NCBI GenBank assembly: GCA_027366525.1
Contig: DAHXKG010000002.1
Location: 62,001 to 126,000 of the forward strand
Source of the DNA: a candidate division FCPU426 bacterium
GTDB lineage: Bacteria; Oederibacteriota; Muellerivitia; Muellerivitales; DAHXKG01
Reading direction: 5' to 3'
Length of the DNA stretch: 64,000 nucleotides
Positions 37,714 through 46,800 of this stretch are shown in pieces. Positions within the stretch are counted from its first letter, which is position 1. Each line of letters opens with the position of its first letter. The notes under the pieces were generated by a model. It made no database searches. It worked only from the letters and a program-made list of their open reading frames with translations, and was not told where the DNA came from. Both the position numbers and the translations under genes were made by a program.

Positions 37714-38967
37714 TTGAAATCTCCATTTGAAATTTTTTTGGGATTAAGATATTTACGCTCGAAACGTCAAAGCGTAGCGATTTCTGTTTTGACGTTGCTT
37801 TCAATTATCGGAGTTGCGATTGGGGTAATGGCTCTGATCGTAGTTTTATCGGTAATGAATGGGTTTGATCAAGAATTACAATCTAAAATAGTTGGACTCA
37901 ATGCACATGTGATTGTATCTGGACGCAATAATAAGTCCATTCAACATTATCAATCATTGATTACTCGTATTAAAAAAATTCCAGACGTAAAATTTGTGGG
38001 GCCATATATTGAGAGTGAAGCTTTGGCTACGTCCAATCGTAGATCTCTTGGAATAATAATTTGGGGAATTGATCCCAATCACCCGAGAGCTATTGCCAAT
38101 TTAAATAAGTATTTATTTGAAACTCACGTTGTGAACTTAAATAAACCAAAAACCTTAGGCCGTTCACGAACGCAAAGAATTTTTTTAGGTAATGTTTTGG
38201 CACATAGGTTAGAAGTAAATGTAGGTGATGATGTTATATTATTTTTGCCCACACTTCAACCGACCCCGCTGGGCTTAATGCCCAAGGCAGTTAAATTTCA
38301 AGTAGTAGGTATTTTTAAAACAGGTATGTATGATTACGACGCAACTTTTTCATATGTTTCTCTTAAAAATGCGCAAAAAATGTATGGATTGGGCAAGGGG
38401 ATAACTGGAATTGCTATAAAGGTAAATAATATTAATCAAGCCCCATTGGTTGCTCGAGAAATTCGGAAAATATTTCATAATCGATATCAAGTGCAAGATT
38501 GGCAAATGATGAATCATAATCTATTGGAAGCTTTGCAAACTGAGAAATGGGTAATGGGAATTATTCTATCGCTCATTGTAGTGGTAGCGGCCCTCAATAT
38601 TATAAATCCGTTAACGATGATGGTAATTGAAAAAACTAAAGAAATAGGCATTTTAAAAGCCATGGGAGCTTCTAATTTTAGTATTACTATTATTTTTATT
38701 TTTGAAGGATTATTTATTGGGATTGTTGGTACGTTATTGGGGGCAGTATTAGGTTTTATCTTATGTGAAATTATTGCTAAAATACCTATTCCAATGCCAG
38801 GAGGAGGTGCCGTATATTATATCAATCGGCTGCCAGTCAAAGTTCAGCCCTTTTTGTCCTATTTTCTTATTCCTATTTTATCTATTATTTTATGTTTTTT
38901 AGCGACACTGTACCCCTCATGGCAAGCAGCAAAGCTTGAACCAATTGATGCGATTCGATATGAATAA
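37714..38967 (+). CDS. lolC: Lipoprotein-releasing ABC transporter permease LolC/LolE
   Basis: Inner-membrane permease that extracts lipoproteins for transfer to LolA; 417 residues. One N-terminal helix (about 23-48, preceded by LGLRYLRSKRQSVAI), a large periplasmic domain (about 50-270), then three helices with the FtsX-type motif KTKEIGILKAMGAS. The start is TTG at 37714 with AAGG 7 bases upstream. Only one permease gene is present, so it may form a homodimer with LolD, as in lineages with a single LolCE/LolF. Confidence 0.93.
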   Translation: MKSPFEIFLGLRYLRSKRQSVAISVLTLLSIIGVAIGVMALIVVLSVMNGFDQELQSKIVGLNAHVIVSGRNNKSIQHYQSLITRIKKIPDVKFVGPYIESEALATSNRRSLGIIIWGIDPNHPRAIANLNKYLFETHVVNLNKPKTLGRSRTQRIFLGNVLAHRLEVNVGDDVILFLPTLQPTPLGLMPKAVKFQVVGIFKTGMYDYDATFSYVSLKNAQKMYGLGKGITGIAIKVNNINQAPLVAREIRKIFHNRYQVQDWQMMNHNLLEALQTEKWVMGIILSLIVVVAALNIINPLTMMVIEKTKEIGILKAMGASNFSITIIFIFEGLFIGIVGTLLGAVLGFILCEIIAKIPIPMPGGGAVYYINRLPVKVQPFLSYFLIPILSIILCFLATLYPSWQAAKLEPIDAIRYE

Positions 38968-39017
38968 ATGTCCTTTGAAATAGGCTCATTCAAAATAATA
39001 TTATATTTATAGTGAAT

Positions 39018-39046
39018 TTGAAACCTTAAGATAAAATGATTAAAAT
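39018..39046 (+). promoter_or_regulatory. Candidate promoter of lolD-mcsA-mcsB-clpC
   Basis: TTGAAA (39018-39023), 17-base spacer, TAAAAT (39041-39046), with about 43 bases to the lolD ATG. No CtsR tandem heptads or CIRCE inverted repeat are visible between lolC and lolD. Confidence 0.5.
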
Positions 39047-39095
39047 ATGGATTTTTTAAATTAAAAACAATAAAATTTGTGAAAGATTTATCCAC

Positions 39096-39782
39096 ATGGA
39101 ATTGTTAAGAGTTGAAAATGTTTTTAAAAGTTATTATTTAAATAAACAAGAGATTCAAGCAGTAAAAGGAATTTCTTTTTCAATAGAAGCCGGTGATATA
39201 ATTGTAATTGTGGGATCTTCGGGTTCGGGCAAGAGTACGTTGCTAACTTTGTTGGGTGGATTGCTAAAACCTAGTCGAGGAAAGGTTTTATATAAGCAAC
39301 AATCTTTATATACGCTTTCAAATGGCCGGTTGTCAATAATTAGAAATCAAGTATTTGGTTTTGTTTTTCAATTTCATTATCTAATTTCTGAATTGACAGC
39401 TCGTGAGAATGTAATGTTACCTGCACGTATAGCCAGAAAAAAAATTAATGAAACGGTAAAAAGAGCGGAGGAATTGTTAGAACAAGTTGGAATGAAAGAT
39501 CGTATGAATCATAAGCCAGGAGAACTATCCGGTGGTGAGCAGCAACGCGTTGCAGTATGTCGTGCATTGATGAATCAACCAGAGGTAATTTTTGCGGATG
39601 AGCCAACAGGAAATTTAGATATTAAAACAGCAGAAGGGGTACATGATGTTTTATGGAATCTGTGCCAAAAAACAGGGACATCATTAGTAGTAGTTACTCA
39701 TTACGAACCATTAACTCAGCGTGCAGACCATGTTTTAACATTAAACGAAGGAATGGTAATCAAAAAAAGGAGTTTGAATTAA
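39096..39782 (+). CDS. lolD: Lipoprotein-releasing system ATP-binding protein
   Basis: ABC ATPase of the MacB/LolD group, 228 residues. Walker A GSSGSGKST, the Q-loop region VFQFHYLISELTARENVMLPA (typical LolD), signature LSGGEQQRVAVCRAL, Walker B VIFADEPTGNLD and a switch His in VVTHYEP. It partners LolC upstream, though 128 bases and a possible promoter separate them. The stop overlaps the mcsA ATG by one base. Confidence 0.95.
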   Translation: MELLRVENVFKSYYLNKQEIQAVKGISFSIEAGDIIVIVGSSGSGKSTLLTLLGGLLKPSRGKVLYKQQSLYTLSNGRLSIIRNQVFGFVFQFHYLISELTARENVMLPARIARKKINETVKRAEELLEQVGMKDRMNHKPGELSGGEQQRVAVCRALMNQPEVIFADEPTGNLDIKTAEGVHDVLWNLCQKTGTSLVVVTHYEPLTQRADHVLTLNEGMVIKKRSLN

Positions 39783-40354
39783 TGCTTTGTCAGAAATGTC
39801 ATCAAAGACCTGCCACAGTTTTCCTTTCCCAAACTGTTGGGCAAGAAACTTCGCAGGCACATTTATGCGAGGAATGTGCTCAAGAACAAAATCAGTTTTA
39901 TTCTGAATTTTTCCCATTTAATCCATTTGCGGAAGTTACTAATTTTATTAATGGTTTATTAGTTTTTGATCAGGAACAACCCAATGCTCCAGATATGAAT
40001 TTTGAAAAAAATGAGTTTGAAACAACCGAAAAACAGTTGCAGTGTCCTCATTGTGGATATCAGTGGGTAACATTTAGACAAAATGGCCGATTAGGATGTC
40101 CAAAGTGTTATGAAGCATTCAGCCGATATTTAGAACCACTAATATCGAGTATTCATGGAAATGTTCAATATCCTGAAGAAAATCCGATGGATGAATCTAA
40201 AAGTGTTAAAGACAAGAAAGAAGATAGTGCGGAAGATACACCACTTAAGCAATTAAGGACCAGTTTACAAAAAGCAATTCAACAAGAAAACTTTGAAGAG
40301 GCTGCAAAAATTAGAGATGAAATAAAAAAACAAGGATCGCAACATGGCTTTTGA
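39782..40354 (+). CDS. mcsA: McsA, activator of protein arginine kinase
   Basis: Zinc-binding partner of McsB; 190 residues. Four CxxC pairs in two groups are seen: CQKC (3-6) with CEEC, and CPHC with CPKC. A C-terminal UVR-like helix hairpin, LRTSLQKAIQQENFEEAAKIRDEI, completes the family layout. The frame is open far upstream inside lolD, but the N-terminal MLCQKCHQRPA at 39782 is the canonical start. It overlaps mcsB by 11 bases. Confidence 0.93.
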   Translation: MLCQKCHQRPATVFLSQTVGQETSQAHLCEECAQEQNQFYSEFFPFNPFAEVTNFINGLLVFDQEQPNAPDMNFEKNEFETTEKQLQCPHCGYQWVTFRQNGRLGCPKCYEAFSRYLEPLISSIHGNVQYPEENPMDESKSVKDKKEDSAEDTPLKQLRTSLQKAIQQENFEEAAKIRDEIKKQGSQHGF

Positions 40355-41405
40355 AGAGCTTTTTATTCCTGAGAATAATTGGTTTTTTCAAAAAGGGAAC
40401 AAAGAAGAAGTGGTTGTTTCAAGTAAAATCCGACTTGCAAGAAATTTAAATGAAAAAAAATTCCCAAATCATGCAAGCGCGAATGAACAATTGGAGATTA
40501 TAAAAATTATTACGGATACACTGAAGTTGTGCCCGGAATTTGAAAAATTAAATTTAATCTCCCTACAAGATATTTCTTCATTGGATCGCCAATTTTTAAC
40601 GGAGCATCAATTGATTTCAGCAGAACATGCGGGAAGCTTGGGAAATCGAGCAGTGGGTTTTCAATCTCAGGAAGGAATTAGTTTTCTCATAAATGAAGAA
40701 GATCATTTGCGACTTCAAATTTTTGATACGGGATTAAATCTTAAAAAAGCATTTAATCGTTTACTTCGAATTCAAAATGAGTTGGAGAGCAAAGTGGTTT
40801 TTGCTAAAGATGCTCGTTGGGGGTATTTAACCGCTTGTCCAACTAATTTAGGCTTGGGAATGAAGGCAAGTATTTTGGTTCATTTGCCAGCTTTAGTTTA
40901 TACTAACCGTATTTCACAGGTCTTGCAAAGTATCGCTCAGGTTGGTTTATTAATTCATGGACTCCAAGGCGAAACGACTCAGATTGCAGGTTCGTTTTTT
41001 CAAATTTCGAATCAATCATCTTTAGGCAAACGGGCTTCAGAAATTCTTGCATTAGTTGATCGGATGGCACACCAATTGGTCGATGTGGAATTGCAAACAC
41101 AGCAAACACTATTGAAACAAGAAGGAATTAAAATTCAAGATCGAATTTGTCGAGCTTTTGGAATGCTTAAAAATGCGAAAATGCTATCGATGGAAGAAGC
41201 GCTCGATGGAATTTCGGCATTGAGGTTTGGTGTTTCACAAAAAATATTGAACGGATTAGACTTGCCAAAAATCAATACACTTCTCATTTTAATGCAATCA
41301 GCACATTTAATTAAAAAACAAAATCGTGAAATGAGTGAAGATGAGCTTTCAATTCAAAGAGCGGATTTAGTGCGTAGTTACTTAAAAGAAGTGGAAGTTT
41401 TATAA
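40344..41405 (+). CDS. mcsB: Protein arginine kinase McsB
   Basis: Phosphagen-kinase-like enzyme that phosphorylates arginines on proteins, marking them for ClpC-ClpP; 353 residues. Visible motifs: SSKIRLARNLNEKKFP, LINEEDHLRLQIF (the NEEDH active-site segment) and RWGYLTACPTNLGLG with the reactive Cys. Order and overlap with mcsA and clpC follow the Firmicute operon, but the ctsR repressor gene that heads it there is missing. Presence in a cell with LPS and outer-membrane genes is noteworthy. Confidence 0.95.
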   Translation: MAFEELFIPENNWFFQKGNKEEVVVSSKIRLARNLNEKKFPNHASANEQLEIIKIITDTLKLCPEFEKLNLISLQDISSLDRQFLTEHQLISAEHAGSLGNRAVGFQSQEGISFLINEEDHLRLQIFDTGLNLKKAFNRLLRIQNELESKVVFAKDARWGYLTACPTNLGLGMKASILVHLPALVYTNRISQVLQSIAQVGLLIHGLQGETTQIAGSFFQISNQSSLGKRASEILALVDRMAHQLVDVELQTQQTLLKQEGIKIQDRICRAFGMLKNAKMLSMEEALDGISALRFGVSQKILNGLDLPKINTLLILMQSAHLIKKQNREMSEDELSIQRADLVRSYLKEVEVL

Positions 41406-41435
41406 ACATATTAATTTAATGATTGGAGTGCTTTC

Positions 41436-43886
41436 ATGTTTGAAAGATTTACAGAACGCGCAAAAAAAGTAATTAATCCTTTATCTAAAGAGGAATCACG
41501 GCGCCTTAATCATAACTTTATTGGAACAGAACACTTATTGTTGGGATTAATACGCGAAGGAGGAGGAGTTGCTGTTGCGGTTTTAGAATCATTAGGAATT
41601 GACCTTGAAAGCATTCGCATCGAAGTAGAAAATATTACTTCTCCGTCATCGGATACGCTGACAATTGGCGATCCCCAATTTACTCCCTCAGCCAAAAAAG
41701 TTTTGGAGCTAGCAGCGGAGGAATCGCAAAAATTAGGACATAATTATATTGGTACGGAACATCTTTTATTAGGGTTAATTCAAGAAGGGGAGGGAGTTGC
41801 AGCGCGTGCACTTGAAAATTTAGGTATCGTTTATGAAAAGGCACGCGATATGGTGATAAATCTTCTAGGTGGAACATTTCCAAAATTTTCCAAACAAGTG
41901 AAAAAGTCAAAAACGCCTGCATTGGACGCATTTGGGAGAGATTTAACACAAATGGCTCGTGATTTAAAATTAGATCCAGTCATTGGTCGGGAAGATGAAA
42001 TTGAGAGAGTGGTTCAAATTTTATCTCGACGAACCAAAAATAATCCTGTACTTATTGGAGAGCCTGGTGTTGGGAAAACTGCAATTGCCGAAGGATTGGC
42101 ACAACGAATCAAAGAAGGTAATGTGCCTGAAACTTTGTCAGATAAACGAATTGTTACATTGGATTTAGCAGCCTTGGTAGCAGGGACTAAATATCGTGGT
42201 GAATTTGAAGAACGTTTAAAAGCAGTTATTAATGAAATACGGCAGACACAAAAAGTAATATTATTCATTGATGAATTACACACCTTGGTTGGCGCGGGGG
42301 CGGCTGAAGGAGCCATTGATGCATCAAATATGCTAAAGCCCGCCTTGGCTCGAGGCGAACTTCAATGTATTGGCGCTACAACATTAAACGAATATCGAAA
42401 ATACATTGAAAAAGATGGTGCATTGGAAAGACGATTTCAAATGATCATGGTAGATGAGCCGAGTGTTGAAGAAACGATAGAGATCATTAAAGGTCTTCGG
42501 GATCGATACGAAGCACATCATCGCGTGCGAATTACCGATGATGCTATTGTTGCTGCTGCCCAACTTTCTCATCGCTTTATTTCTGGAAGATTTTTACCTG
42601 ATAAAGCAATTGATTTAATTGATGAAGCAGGCTCGAGAACTCGATTGCGAGTTACCACGATGCCACTTGCAATTCGTAATTTAGAAAAAGAAATCGAAAA
42701 AATCAAACAAGAAAAAGAAGCGGCCATTAAAACACAAGAATTTGAACGTGCAGCAGACTTAAGAGATAAAATTAAAAAAATGCGCCAAAAATTACAAGAT
42801 GAAAAAGAAAAATGGGAAAGTAAAAAATCCAAGGAAGAGGCAATTGTGGGATGGGAAGATATTGCTTATGTAGCCTCTAAATGGACTGGTATCCCAATGA
42901 TTAAATTAGAGGAAAAGGAGTCTGAAAAGCTTTTAAGAATGGAAGAAGAATTGCATAAGCGTGTTGTGGGACAAGATGAAGCCATCCAAGCCATTTCAAA
43001 AGCCATTCGAAGAAGTCGGGCGGGTATCTCGAATCCTAAGAAACCGATTGGTAGTTTTATGTTCTTAGGGCCAACCGGAGTCGGAAAAACAGAATTAGCC
43101 AGATCCTTAGCCAGTTTTCTTTTTGATGATGAAGATGCTTTAATACGATTTGATATGAGTGAATATATGGAAAAATTCAATGTATCGCGATTGGCGGGAG
43201 CGCCTCCAGGGTATGTAGGACATGATGAAGGAGGACAATTAACTGAGCGAGTTCGTCGGAAACCTTACAGCGTTGTTTTATTTGATGAGATTGAAAAAGC
43301 TCATCCAGAAGTATTTAATTTAATGCTGCAAATTCTTGAAGATGGCCGCTTGACAGATAATTTAGGTCGGGTTGTTGATTTTAAGAACACGGTTGTAATT
43401 ATGACGAGTAATTTAGGTGCTCGTGAAATAGGGGTTGAAAAAAATTTAGGATTCCAATATGCCGATGAAACAATTTCATTTGGAAGTATAAAAAACAAAA
43501 TACAATCAGAAGTTAAAAAATTATTCAATCCTGAATTTTTAAATAGAGTTGATGAAATTATTATATTTCATCCCCTCGAGAAAGGACAAATTGAAAAAAT
43601 TATTGATCTTCTTTTAGAAGATGTACAAATGCGATTAAAAGATAAAAAAGTGACTTTAATATTAGACGCAACAGCAAGAGATTTTTTAATTGAGAAAGGA
43701 TATGATCGAGTTTATGGAGCACGTCAAATGAAACGAGTTATTCAAAAATATATTGAAGATGCATTAGCTGAAGAAATTCTAAAAGGGTTAATAAAAAATG
43801 ACGAACAGATCGTCATTTATGCTAAAAATGATAAATTTGAATTCAAGTCCCAGGCTCCCACTTCAGCCGCTATTACATTGAGTTAA
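41436..43886 (+). CDS. clpC: ATP-dependent Clp protease ATPase ClpC
   Basis: AAA+ unfoldase working with ClpP; 816 residues. Two Clp-N repeats (about 1-145, with [11 protein letters not shown] twice), AAA-1 with Walker A GEPGVGKT (K214), a mid-region UVR domain (about 430-465, [15 protein letters not shown]) that marks ClpC rather than ClpB or ClpA, then AAA-2 with GPTGVGKTE (K551) and a C-terminal D2-small domain. Last of the mcsA-mcsB-clpC set and 10 bases ahead of tamB. McsA/McsB act as its adaptor and tag writer. Confidence 0.97.
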   Translation: MFERFTERAKKVINPLSKEESRRLNHNFIGTEHLLLGLIREGGGVAVAVLESLGIDLESIRIEVENITSPSSDTLTIGDPQFTPSAKKVLELAAEESQKLGHNYIGTEHLLLGLIQEGEGVAARALENLGIVYEKARDMVINLLGGTFPKFSKQVKKSKTPALDAFGRDLTQMARDLKLDPVIGREDEIERVVQILSRRTKNNPVLIGEPGVGKTAIAEGLAQRIKEGNVPETLSDKRIVTLDLAALVAGTKYRGEFEERLKAVINEIRQTQKVILFIDELHTLVGAGAAEGAIDASNMLKPALARGELQCIGATTLNEYRKYIEKDGALERRFQMIMVDEPSVEETIEIIKGLRDRYEAHHRVRITDDAIVAAAQLSHRFISGRFLPDKAIDLIDEAGSRTRLRVTTMPLAIRNLEKEIEKIKQEKEAAIKTQEFERAADLRDKIKKMRQKLQDEKEKWESKKSKEEAIVGWEDIAYVASKWTGIPMIKLEEKESEKLLRMEEELHKRVVGQDEAIQAISKAIRRSRAGISNPKKPIGSFMFLGPTGVGKTELARSLASFLFDDEDALIRFDMSEYMEKFNVSRLAGAPPGYVGHDEGGQLTERVRRKPYSVVLFDEIEKAHPEVFNLMLQILEDGRLTDNLGRVVDFKNTVVIMTSNLGAREIGVEKNLGFQYADETISFGSIKNKIQSEVKKLFNPEFLNRVDEIIIFHPLEKGQIEKIIDLLLEDVQMRLKDKKVTLILDATARDFLIEKGYDRVYGARQMKRVIQKYIEDALAEEILKGLIKNDEQIVIYAKNDKFEFKSQAPTSAAITLS

Positions 43887-43896
43887 AGGGGATTGG

Positions 43897-46800
43897 GTGT
43901 TTAAAAAGCCACATTTTAAGTGGCTCCTCGTAAGCATTTTTGTTCTGACTGGAGCATTTTGGGTTACTGGAAAGTACATACAAAAAAAAATTTTGAATTC
44001 TCAAATCAAACTTTTTGTTGAAAAACAACTTTCGAGTGCCGTATTTTCTCCTGTAACCATTCAAAAAATCAATGTAACTTTAACTGGAAACATTGTATTT
44101 AAAGCTGTTGCTTTTTCTAAATCGTTTGAAAAAATTCAAACGGCTGTTACCATTCCTGAAGTCATAGTTCATTTAAACTTAATAAATTGGATTTTTCGAA
44201 AACAACCCATTCAACAATGTATTGAAAAAATTTTTTTTATGAATCCACAAATATCAGCGACTTGGGTTGAGAAAAAGTCGAATGATAATCGAAGGTTAAT
44301 CTCGGATCAAATATCCAATAAAACCAATAAAAATTTTATAACTTCATTAAGCTCGCGGTTAATTCAAAAAAGTTTAAAACAATTTTCCAAACCATCGTCA
44401 ATAATTCAAGCCGCGCAACACACTACAAACAATCAGTTAGCCCTATTTCAAAACATTGAAATCATTGGTGGGATTTTAAAGGTTTATTATGATCGACACT
44501 ATTTTCACTTAGCAAATAATGATAGTTTTATTGCTCCGCTGAATGGACATCAGTTACTGTATGTACTCAATTTTAAGCCAACTGCAACGATTACATCTCA
44601 AAGTAGCTTGATTATTAGCGGACATATTCACTTAAATCGCCAAGAAACCAAGGGACAAATTGCATTAACTAATTGGCCAATTCAAAATTTAGCTCCTTTA
44701 TTCCAGTCATGGGGTCATGTTAATTTCTATAAGGGGAGCATTGCCACGCGGGCTCCGTTTTCAATAGAAAGAGAAAATAATAGATTCATTGAAAAGTTTA
44801 ACGCTAAGCTTTTTTTAAAAAATATTGCGATGAGAGTTGGTAAAACCAATGTTGTCATATCCCATGGATCCGGCTGTGTTAATGTAAGTCCGCAACTTTT
44901 TAGAATTGAATCACCATTAGTATTTGAAACTGGTAAAAGTATTTGGAAACTATCTGGAATTATTCCCATGGATCACCAGCCGTTATCGCTTCAACTCCAA
45001 AGTTCAAACGTGGAATTACCTGCAGTAATTCCAAAATTAAAAAATCTAAATTTACAAGGACAAGGTTCAGCATTAATTAATATCAATGGATCATGGCATC
45101 ATCCCCAAATGACTGCGAGTGTAGGATTTAAGCAATTACAGGTAGGTCATTTATCAATAGAGGCAATAAAAGCGATCATTCAGTATAAAGATGATTTATG
45201 CCACGTTGAAAGTGTTCAAGGCACTTTTTATCACGGGGCGATTACTGGATCCGGAGTAATTAATTTAAAACATCAAAATTCCACACCCATTGAGGCCAAT
45301 CTCGCGATACAGAATACGAACATTCACCCATTAATAAAAATTTTTTCAACATATCATCCAATTTATGGAATGACTAATGCTCACCTATCTATTTCTGGGA
45401 CGTTTCAACATCCGTGTGTTTTTTTTAAAAACAAATGGATAATTTTTAAAAATGCTTCTCAAAAAAAAATAAATTATGTTGTGGATACTACGCTCGAATT
45501 TGCGAACCAATATGCAGAATCTTCCATAAATATTCCGAATTTTTTAATTGCACATGGGATATTCAAACTTTCTAAAAACGAATGGCGACTTCAGCGTTTT
45601 TTATGCCATTTTCCGCATTCGTCAAATAAGATTTTTGCCCAAGGCGAGTTGCCTTGGAATTCAAAAGGTAAATTGAAATTTAAGATTCAAGGGGAGCACA
45701 TTTCATTTCAAAAAATACCGTTTATGCGGGATCAATTCAAAACTGTTCAAGGGAATATTGATTTTAAAATTCAAATGAAGGGAACTTTTAAAAATCCACG
45801 GGTCAGAATAAATATTGATGCCCCTGATATCTTTCTTGATAAAAATTTCAATGAGCCATTAATGGCTAGGATGAATTGGACTCCATACAATTTAATCTTT
45901 AAAAAATTTAATTTTGGCAATGTTTTAAAAGTTAGCGGTACTTTAGGTTTGCAAAAAAAATCTGCGAATAATATTAAAATTCAATCAACAAAATTTCCAA
46001 TATCACTATTAACCGAAATTGTTGGACTTGAATCACTCCCCAAATCTTTTCATGGATTTTTAAGTGGACAAATTTATTTAGAAGGAACATCCGGAAATCC
46101 AGTCATTGTTGGAAATGGGAGTATACAAAAATTTCAATTTAAATCTTGGCACGCTAATAAAATTCAAGCCAATATTTCACTTCAAAAAAACATTGTAAAA
46201 ATTATTCAATTTGATGCAATTCAAAATCAAGGGGTTATGCATATTCATGGAAATTTAAATTTGAATAGCAAAAAATGGGATATTCATCTTACTTCTAAAA
46301 AATTTGAAGTTCTCAATTTTCCACGAATAAGTGGTAAATTTATATGTTCATCATTATTTAAACATCATTGGTGGAATACGCTGGAGGGATCTGTAGCTTC
46401 CAAGCACTTTGAAATTTATATTAAAAATAAGCAATATGATTTTAATCAGTTGAAATCGGCCTTGAAAATTAAAAACAAATCAATGCAGTGGCATTTTTCT
46501 CTTGGGAGTCAAATTTCTGGTTTTTTGGCTTTTATGAAAAAATCGCAAGTCAGCGGTAAAATTTGGATCAATAGTGTCCCTTGGTCTCAAATGCCGATTT
46601 TATCTTTAATTTGCCCTCGAAATTTGAAAATTGCCGGAATTTTTTCTGGTCAATTTGAAATTAAGCCAAGTACATGGAATAACTTAAGAATATTGGGAAA
46701 TTGCTTTATTTTGGATGGATGGATTCAACAATATAAATTTGATCGTATTGTTTTAAATTTGGATGGGAATTTCAAAAAAATAAATGCGAATTTGTTGCTG